From: Bacteroidia bacterium
Lineage (GTDB): Bacteria > Bacteroidota > Bacteroidia > J057
NCBI GenBank assembly: GCA_022760475.1
Contig: JALEFZ010000040.1
Span: 48,452 to 112,451 of the forward strand
Length of the DNA: 64,000 nt
Direction of reading: 5' to 3'
The translations under genes were made by a program, and so were the position numbers. Shown here piece after piece: positions 54,451 through 61,056 of this stretch. How positions within the stretch are numbered: the stretch's first letter is position 1; every line of letters begins with the position of its first letter. The notes beneath the pieces were generated by a model, which worked only from the letters and a program-made list of their open reading frames with translations, was not told where the DNA came from and did not search any database.

Positions 54451-57327
54451 TTAAAATTTCAACTTAAATCCGGCTCTTCCCCACCAGGAATAAAACTCCT
54501 GTTGTTGAACCCTGTCTGGCCTACCCAAGTAGTATGTAAGCGGGGTATTGTCTATGTTAATCAGGTCAATGAAGAATTTAACATTGGGTGTCAACTTGTA
54601 GTTCATCGTGAAGTCCCAACGCAAGGCCTCATCGTAGTATTCGTCAAGGTCTTTATCAGCCCCAAGGCGATACAAAAAGGCATCTTGATAGTTCGCAGCA
54701 ATTCTGAAATAGAGCTTCGCACCATTGTAAAGCAAGGCAAGGTTGGCGGTATGTCTGGCCTGCCCAGGTAGGGTGATCTCTTCTACCTCTGTCTCGGAAC
54801 TGAATACGCTTAGGTCATCGTCCCCGAAAACTACCACGGCATTGGTATAGTTGGCTGGAAATCTTTGGTTGATGAAGGCTTGAGACTCTGTAAAGGTATA
54901 GTTGGCATAAAGACCAAAGTTGCTCCACTTTCCTCGGAGAAAATTAAACTGGAATTGTGCCTGCAATTCAGCTCCGAATACCCTGGCCTCTAATCCATTT
55001 ATCGCCTTGGTGATTTCTACAAGTCCATAGTCTTTGGGATCACCCTCATGGGCAAATCGTTTGAAATAGAATACAAAATCATCGATTTCCTTATAAAACA
55101 AACCACCTGAAATGATTCCATCACGGATATATCTTTCAGCCAGCACATCTATATTCATAGAAGCCGGGTATTGGAGATCAGGATTCCCATATTTGACTTC
55201 GTCCTGATCTGCTTCCCGATATGGGAGGACATCCTCAAAATTAGGTCTGGCGTAGCTATAGGTAACGGCCGCTCTCAGGTTGGTCTTCTTGTCGAGTGCA
55301 TAACGAAGTTGGACTTGGGGCAGGAAAAAATCATGAATTCTCTGATCACTCAGGGTATCCAAAGATTGGAACCTCCCCCTATCTGTGGAGATTATTCTTC
55401 CCTCATAATCAATGACCGTACGTTCGAACCTAAGGCCACCTACTACCATCAACTTTTTCCAGTCATGACGAAACATGCCATATGCAGCATAGATGTTTTC
55501 CAGGGCTGAGTAATCTTCACCAAGCGTTTTTATTCTGGTTTCGGATTGGTCGATGATAAAAAACTCCTGGTAATTCCGGAAAAAATCCTGGAGCATATCT
55601 GTTGAAGGCATAAACTCCATCACATAATTCTGGCCAAGTAGGTTCCCTTCATAAAATCCATCATTCACAGTTTCCAGGCTTAGCTCAGGCCCTTCACCGG
55701 GATATAGGAAAGAAGACTCCCTGTATGCCCCATAAACCACTGTATTGATGTCTCGGATCTTTACCTTTCGGCGATATTTACCGCCAATCTTGAAATAGCC
55801 TTTATTGGATGAATTGAAGGCATATGGAAATTGAAGGTTGATCCTTGCAGCAAAGTTATCGTCTCTTACCCTGCTCTCTTCGAATAGCAGTTCCTGAAGG
55901 TCGTAACGTCCATAGGAAAAAGCATTGATGGAATCCAGATCACGTGGATAGCCTGCTCTTGGCCATTGCCTGTCTGAGGTATCAAAACGAACCGTAATGG
56001 CCTGGCCTGGGCTTTCAAAGTATGACTCAAAATGATCCGGACGTTCTTCGCTGGCATAGGCATACTGCAAGAGGTAATCAATGTTGATGAAACCGAGCTT
56101 GTGGTCTCCCCCAAAATTTACTGTACCCACTTCCTGAGTTTTGGTGCGGCTTCTCACATCATGCTCGATATCTCCATAGAGGTAATAGATTTCTGAAAGG
56201 GCATCGTCCAGGTCATACACCTTTCTCCTTCTGACCTCATAATCTTCAAAACGGTTGTACATGGCCCTAAGAAAAATCCTGTTATTCTTATTGAACTGGT
56301 AATCCCAGGTGGGGCTGATGCCAAGTCTGCTGCGCTTGATGTCATAATGGCGAAGCTGAAACTCCCTGTATTGGACAAAATAATTGTCAACGCCTGCACT
56401 TGTGCTTCCAAAAAAAGGTCCTTTGGCATATTTATACTCCATGTTATCGGAGCCCATGTTGTTGACGAAGTAGGAGGAGTTTACATTGAAACCAAATTTC
56501 TTGAACCTCTGTCCAAAGCTAAACTGAATCTGGTAATTTTCTCTTTGGCGAAGGTTGTTGTAGCCTCCTGCAAAAGTTGCCCTGATGTCGGGTTTGGTAG
56601 AACTCGCCATTTTGGTTTTGATGTTCACATTACCCCCAATCCCGTCAGCATCCATATCGGGTGTGAGTACCTTGGTAACTTCTATGCTTTCGATCTGATC
56701 AGCCGCTATGATGTCCATGCCTACATAGCGCACATCACCTTCTGGCGAAGGAATTTGTTCCCCATTGATGTTGAAGTTTGACAACTCGGGTGGGGTTCCT
56801 CGTAGCTGGACGTAGCGGCCTTCGCCCTGGTCCCTCTGTAGGGTAATTCCAGGAATTCTTTGGATTGCCTCTGCGGCATTCATATCGGGAAATGACTGTA
56901 TTTGTTCTGCAGAAAGTACGTTCTTGATATTGATGGCTCTCTTCTGTTGCAGGAACGCCCTTAATTGTCCTTCCGCCTTACCTGTGATCTCCACCGCATC
57001 CATCTCCATTTCTGATGGAACAAGGTAGATGGTCAATTCAGGTTCAGGGTCTAAAAGGAAGTCATGGGTAAAGGTGAAATTTTTATACCCCAGGTAATAT
57101 ACCTTGATGCTTACCCTCTCCTGCTGAATATTTTTTAGCTCGAAGCCACCATCTGTTTGGCTATTGGTTCCTTTCTTGCTCCCCTGAATGCTGATAGAAG
57201 CACCAACCAGGAGTTCTCCGCTTTGTTGGTCTTTCACAACGCCCTTGAGGGTGAAGTTATCCTGGGCAACGGCTACATTTACCCAAAAAAGAAGCAGACC
57301 GAAGCCAAGTAGGTTTGTTAGTTTCAT
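54451..57327 (-). CDS. TonB-dependent outer-membrane receptor
   Basis: A 958-aa receptor. Signal peptide (to VNVAVAQ), then a CarboxypepD_reg-like domain (TLKGVVKDQQSGELLVGASI), then the plug with RIPGITLQRDQGEGRYVQLRG and ADQIESIEVTKVLTPDMDADGIGGNVN, then a 22-strand-type barrel ending WGRAGFKLKF. It imports a ligand through the outer membrane with TonB energy. The next gene, 38 bp downstream, is a beta-propeller phytase lipoprotein, so inositol phosphate or a phosphorylated product is the likely ligand. A terminator-like hairpin separates it from the upstream T9SS gene. Confidence 0.92.
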   Translation of the reverse strand: MKLTNLLGFGLLLFWVNVAVAQDNFTLKGVVKDQQSGELLVGASISIQGSKKGTNSQTDGGFELKNIQQERVSIKVYYLGYKNFTFTHDFLLDPEPELTIYLVPSEMEMDAVEITGKAEGQLRAFLQQKRAINIKNVLSAEQIQSFPDMNAAEAIQRIPGITLQRDQGEGRYVQLRGTPPELSNFNINGEQIPSPEGDVRYVGMDIIAADQIESIEVTKVLTPDMDADGIGGNVNIKTKMASSTKPDIRATFAGGYNNLRQRENYQIQFSFGQRFKKFGFNVNSSYFVNNMGSDNMEYKYAKGPFFGSTSAGVDNYFVQYREFQLRHYDIKRSRLGISPTWDYQFNKNNRIFLRAMYNRFEDYEVRRRKVYDLDDALSEIYYLYGDIEHDVRSRTKTQEVGTVNFGGDHKLGFINIDYLLQYAYASEERPDHFESYFESPGQAITVRFDTSDRQWPRAGYPRDLDSINAFSYGRYDLQELLFEESRVRDDNFAARINLQFPYAFNSSNKGYFKIGGKYRRKVKIRDINTVVYGAYRESSFLYPGEGPELSLETVNDGFYEGNLLGQNYVMEFMPSTDMLQDFFRNYQEFFIIDQSETRIKTLGEDYSALENIYAAYGMFRHDWKKLMVVGGLRFERTVIDYEGRIISTDRGRFQSLDTLSDQRIHDFFLPQVQLRYALDKKTNLRAAVTYSYARPNFEDVLPYREADQDEVKYGNPDLQYPASMNIDVLAERYIRDGIISGGLFYKEIDDFVFYFKRFAHEGDPKDYGLVEITKAINGLEARVFGAELQAQFQFNFLRGKWSNFGLYANYTFTESQAFINQRFPANYTNAVVVFGDDDLSVFSSETEVEEITLPGQARHTANLALLYNGAKLYFRIAANYQDAFLYRLGADKDLDEYYDEALRWDFTMNYKLTPNVKFFIDLINIDNTPLTYYLGRPDRVQQQEFYSWWGRAGFKLKF

Positions 57328-57342
57328 GACTAGGAGAATGGT

Positions 57343-57381
57343 TAAAAAACCAACCTGCCAGGCAAATTTTGCCTGGACAGG
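57343..57381 (-). terminator. Terminator or attenuator between the T9SS gene and the TonB receptor
   Basis: On the minus strand CCAGGCAAA and TTTGCCTGG form a stem with outer CCTG/CAGG pairs (one bulge), followed by TTGGTTTTTT. It lies 12 bp after the stop of the T9SS protein gene and 16 bp before the receptor start, so it would reduce read-through into the receptor. Confidence 0.7.
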
Positions 57382-57392
57382 AAGGCTAAATT

Positions 57393-59018
57393 TTAGTTGT
57401 TGATTACAACTTTTTGAGTGTAATACTTACCGTCCTGAGCAACCTGGAGGTAGTAAGTACCATTGTTCAGCTTAGCCGTAGAAAGGATGGTTTCTTTTCC
57501 AAAGCTAGTTTCTTTTTCTGCCACCAATTGTCCGTTGAGGTGGAAAAGTCTTAGGGTAGCAGGTTTTGCAGAAGGCATTTCTACCGTAAGGTCCTGGTTG
57601 GCACTGGGGTTAGGGTAAACTTTAAGCGTATTGTAGAAAACATCAACTTTTTCTACTCCTGTGGCTGCGTTGAAGTAAATTCTCAGGCGTGGCACACGCT
57701 CAGGGTGGTTTTGTCCATCTCCACCATCTTCTGGATCAGCGATATTTTCATAAGACTCCCACTCACGTGCATTCTCAACTGTAGACACACCTTGGTTTTT
57801 ACCTAGAATGATAAATGAAATGGCATTTCCTTTCTTCCATCCTGGGCGATCAACCATAGCTTGAACCAGGGTCTTCAAGTCTGGAGTTCTGTGTTCAGTC
57901 CAAAGTCCCCAAGGCTCGGCAACTGTCCAGGCAATGCTGTCATTCATAGTAGGACGCGCATCGATCAATGAGTCGATGGTGAAAGTCGCAGCAGAGTCAG
58001 AATCTTCTACCTTGATGGTTAGCTCAGCAACATCTGTAGCTGTTTTGGCTTCGTGGGAAGAAACATAAATGAAGGCGGAATCAATCATCGTACCCGGCTC
58101 CAAAGGAATATTTCGGAAGATCATACCAGCAGTCAGGATATTGAAGTCCGTTGGATCTCCCTCCCATCCAGCGTCGATGTCATCATCAGTCAATGAGTCC
58201 ATTTCGTCGTTTTCCTGCTCAGCATCGTCAGAAGAAGTGGCGAATTTCTCTCCACCATCAACGATAGAGTCAGTGAATGCAATGGTTACTTCGACATTAC
58301 CTGGAGCGGTATAATAAATGAATAGTTCAGGGACTCTCTCTGGGTGATTCTGTCCATCGCCTCCGTCTCCGGGATCGGCGATGTTCTCGAAAGATTCAAA
58401 TTCACGTGCATTTTCTACAGTAGAAACGCCTTGATTTTTTCCCTTGATGATAAAGTTTACAGGATTACCAGTCTGCCAATCAGGAAGGTCAATGATTTCC
58501 TGAACAAGAGATTTTACATCTACGGTTCTGTGAGTTGTCCAAAGTCCCCACTCCTCATTTACAGTCCATACTACTGAATCATTTGTCAAATCTCTTTGAT
58601 CAATCAAAGAATCTAGTGTATATGTTGGAGCATTTCCAGACTTTTCACCGAAGATGGTAAGCTCAGCTACATCTGTGGAAGTTTTTCCTTCGTGAGAAGA
58701 AATCACAATAAAGGCAGAGTCAATTACCGCACCTTTAGGAATGAAGATATCTCTGAACCTCAATCCACACGTCAATACATTAAAATCAGATGGATCTCCT
58801 TCCCATCCTGCATCAATGTCATCATCTTCCAATGAATCCATTTCGTCATTTTCCTGCTCAGCGTCGTCGTGAGATACAGCAACTTTTACTCCACCATCAA
58901 TGATGGTATCAGTTACCTGGATGTAACGCTTAAACAAAACGTTTTGCGCGTTGGCGTGGATCATGGATCCGAATAAAAAGGCAAGCCCAATGGCAAGAAT
59001 TTGTAGAATGTTTCTCAT
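57393..59018 (-). CDS. T9SS-secreted protein with two copies of an acidic beta-domain
   Basis: A 541-aa protein. Signal peptide MRNILQILAIGLAFLFGSMI then HANAQ. Two tandem copies of one domain follow (about aa 25-240 and 245-450). Each has DDAEQENDEMDSL, DDDIDAGWEGDP, DSAFI(V/Y)(I/V)SSHE, a WGLW segment, KNQGVSTVENARE and DGGDGQNHPERVP. The layout suggests DNRLRE/CBM-like beta-sandwiches; the acidic runs could bind Ca2+. The end is a T9SS type A sorting domain (VYPNPSANQDLTVEMPS to YYTQKVVINN). ATG 59018 is chosen, as the upstream frame adds no signal. It precedes the receptor-phytase genes and has no recognised catalytic motif. Confidence 0.85.
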   Translation of the reverse strand: MRNILQILAIGLAFLFGSMIHANAQNVLFKRYIQVTDTIIDGGVKVAVSHDDAEQENDEMDSLEDDDIDAGWEGDPSDFNVLTCGLRFRDIFIPKGAVIDSAFIVISSHEGKTSTDVAELTIFGEKSGNAPTYTLDSLIDQRDLTNDSVVWTVNEEWGLWTTHRTVDVKSLVQEIIDLPDWQTGNPVNFIIKGKNQGVSTVENAREFESFENIADPGDGGDGQNHPERVPELFIYYTAPGNVEVTIAFTDSIVDGGEKFATSSDDAEQENDEMDSLTDDDIDAGWEGDPTDFNILTAGMIFRNIPLEPGTMIDSAFIYVSSHEAKTATDVAELTIKVEDSDSAATFTIDSLIDARPTMNDSIAWTVAEPWGLWTEHRTPDLKTLVQAMVDRPGWKKGNAISFIILGKNQGVSTVENAREWESYENIADPEDGGDGQNHPERVPRLRIYFNAATGVEKVDVFYNTLKVYPNPSANQDLTVEMPSAKPATLRLFHLNGQLVAEKETSFGKETILSTAKLNNGTYYLQVAQDGKYYTQKVVINN

Positions 59019-59297
59019 TTGTGTCAGGTTAGTTGGTGAGACATGAAAGACATCCACAATTAGATAAAGTCGATTAAATTATTACAAATTTAGGTTGTTA
59101 AGAAAAAGGAAACAGCAGGCAACAACACAGGCAACAAAAAGGCAATCTTAAAAATACAGTAACAGAATAAATAATTGACAGTCAACACTTAAACATTAAT
59201 ATTCAAAAAATAAGAGATGTAATATTATCTTTTTGTAACGTAAACAAGGCTAAAGATAGCGGCTACTTCTACACTTAAACTATTCTACATTTCGTAC

Positions 59298-60995
59298 TTA
59301 AATATTCATAATGAATCCAACTAGATTCTCACCTTTTTTTAGTTGAAGTTTCTTTCGAAGTCGATAACGGGCAACCCTGAGGCTATCTTGAGAAATACCT
59401 AGGATCGCTGCAATGTCTTTTGAGTCAAGGTTTAACCGTAGCAAGGCACAGAGGCGAATTTCTGAAGCCGTCATGCTTGGATATTTTTCGTTTAACAAAC
59501 GGTAAAATGAAGGGTGGACTTCTTTAAAAATTTGGTTGAACTTTGTCCAATCTTTATCAAACTCGAAACCTTCATCAATCTTTTGAATTAGGTTGGCAAT
59601 AGGTTCTTTATAATCAGTATTGTTGGTGTTTAAATGGATCAATCTTGTTTTAATGTCCTTGAGGATTTTATTTTTTTGGACAATACTCAGTGCATGAGAG
59701 CTCAATTGTCCTGAACGGGCTTCAAGGTCAGACTCTAGTTGTTTCTCCCTAAGTTGGGAGTTTTCCAATTCCTGGGTGATGAGCGCTTGTCTGGTTTCCA
59801 ATAACTCCCTGTCTTTTCTTTCCTTAAGTCTTTGCCGGCTTACCCACAGTAATAGGAGAAGAATTAGTAAGGATAAGCCTGCAATCCACGAAAAGAAAGA
59901 AATGCTAGCCAGGCGCTTTTCATTCTTCAACGCATCAATTTCTCGCTGGGTACGATTGATCTCATGGAGGCTTTCCATCCTGGCTATTTGATTGGCCTCC
60001 TTTCCATTGTAAAGTTCTTCATGAAGGTCATATGCCTGAACCATGTAGGAATAGGCTTCATCAAAATCTCCTATTTCTGCAAGATTTTTGGCCAAATCTC
60101 TTTTTGCGCTCTTCTCTTGATATGGATTTTCAAGTTTTAAGGCCAGTTCAAGGGCTTGAGTAGTAAATTTCAATCCCTTAGCAAAATCTCCTCTCTTCCT
60201 AAATGTATCTCCAATGTCATTCAAATGGATGATTCTACTTTCTTCATCATCGGTTTGGAGGTTGTATTGCAGGGCCAAGGCAAAGTATTCATAGGCTTTT
60301 TCATAGTTTTCGAGGTCTTCATTGATGCTCCCAAGGTTTCCATAAATGGCAGACAGGCCTTGGGGATCATCCAATTCCTTGTACTTCTCCAATGCGAGTT
60401 GTTGATAATTTAAAGCTCGGTCATAGTCCGCTTGCTTTTCGTAGAAATGTCCCAGATAACCCAGGGTCCTGGCCTCCAACCTGGGTAAGCCTTCTTGCCT
60501 TGATATTTCTAAAGCTTTTTGATGCCTGCCTAGGGCATCCTCCGTTTGCTTGGTGAAATAATATAAATTCCCAAGGGCATTGTGGGTTTCTGCCAAACCG
60601 GGAAGATTATTCATATCCTTATATCGATCCAGGGCTATCAAGTAGTGTTCTAAGGCAGTAGAGTATGCACCAAAACGTGAAAAGATATGTCCAAGATTCA
60701 GGTGTATTTCTGGTAAAAGCTCATCCTGTCCTTTGGTTGAAGCTCCTTGAAGGGCAAGTCGAAAATATTTTAATGCAGTATCTGGACGGTGGCTTATGTG
60801 TAATTTTGCAAAATCAATCTGTCTGGAAGCCAGCATGGGAGAGGTAACAGGCGAGCTTTCAAGTTGTAGGCGCAGCTTACTTATTGCCTGACGCTGTTGG
60901 GGTGAAATGGTGAATGTATCGTATTGTCCCCAAACTGCCTGGGTTGGAAAGGAAAAAAAGATGAATCCAATAGCAACAAAGATGAATTTCTTCAC
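59298..60995 (-). CDS. TPR-containing membrane sensor regulator with LuxR-type HTH
   Basis: A 565-aa protein that starts with GTG and a signal peptide (MKKFIFVAIGFIFFSFPTQA). TPR repeats fill about aa 60-345 (AETHNALGNLYYFTKQTEDAL, LSAIYGNLGSINEDLENYEKA and others). A single TM segment follows (IAGLSLLILLLLLWVS), then a coiled-coil and a C-terminal HTH with TASEIRLCALLRLNLDSKDIA then ILGISQDSLRVARYRLRKKLQL. Such Bacteroidota proteins are taken as one-component membrane regulators, with periplasmic TPRs and a cytoplasmic DNA-binding end. Neighbour of the T9SS/TonB/phytase genes on the same strand; it may control them. Confidence 0.88.
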   Translation of the reverse strand: MKKFIFVAIGFIFFSFPTQAVWGQYDTFTISPQQRQAISKLRLQLESSPVTSPMLASRQIDFAKLHISHRPDTALKYFRLALQGASTKGQDELLPEIHLNLGHIFSRFGAYSTALEHYLIALDRYKDMNNLPGLAETHNALGNLYYFTKQTEDALGRHQKALEISRQEGLPRLEARTLGYLGHFYEKQADYDRALNYQQLALEKYKELDDPQGLSAIYGNLGSINEDLENYEKAYEYFALALQYNLQTDDEESRIIHLNDIGDTFRKRGDFAKGLKFTTQALELALKLENPYQEKSAKRDLAKNLAEIGDFDEAYSYMVQAYDLHEELYNGKEANQIARMESLHEINRTQREIDALKNEKRLASISFFSWIAGLSLLILLLLLWVSRQRLKERKDRELLETRQALITQELENSQLREKQLESDLEARSGQLSSHALSIVQKNKILKDIKTRLIHLNTNNTDYKEPIANLIQKIDEGFEFDKDWTKFNQIFKEVHPSFYRLLNEKYPSMTASEIRLCALLRLNLDSKDIAAILGISQDSLRVARYRLRKKLQLKKGENLVGFIMNI

Positions 60996-61012
60996 TCTGA
61001 TTATGGTTAGAG

Positions 61013-61048
61013 TTGGTTCTGACCCGATCAGTTACGGATCAGAACCAA
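61013..61048 (-). other. Hairpin between the S41 protease gene and the TPR regulator
   Basis: Perfect 10-bp arms TTGGTTCTGA/TCAGAACCAA (36 bp total). There is no T-tract after it on the minus strand, so it is not a standard terminator. It may be a leader or processing structure in a shared transcript. Confidence 0.5.
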
Positions 61049-61056
61049 TATCAGCA

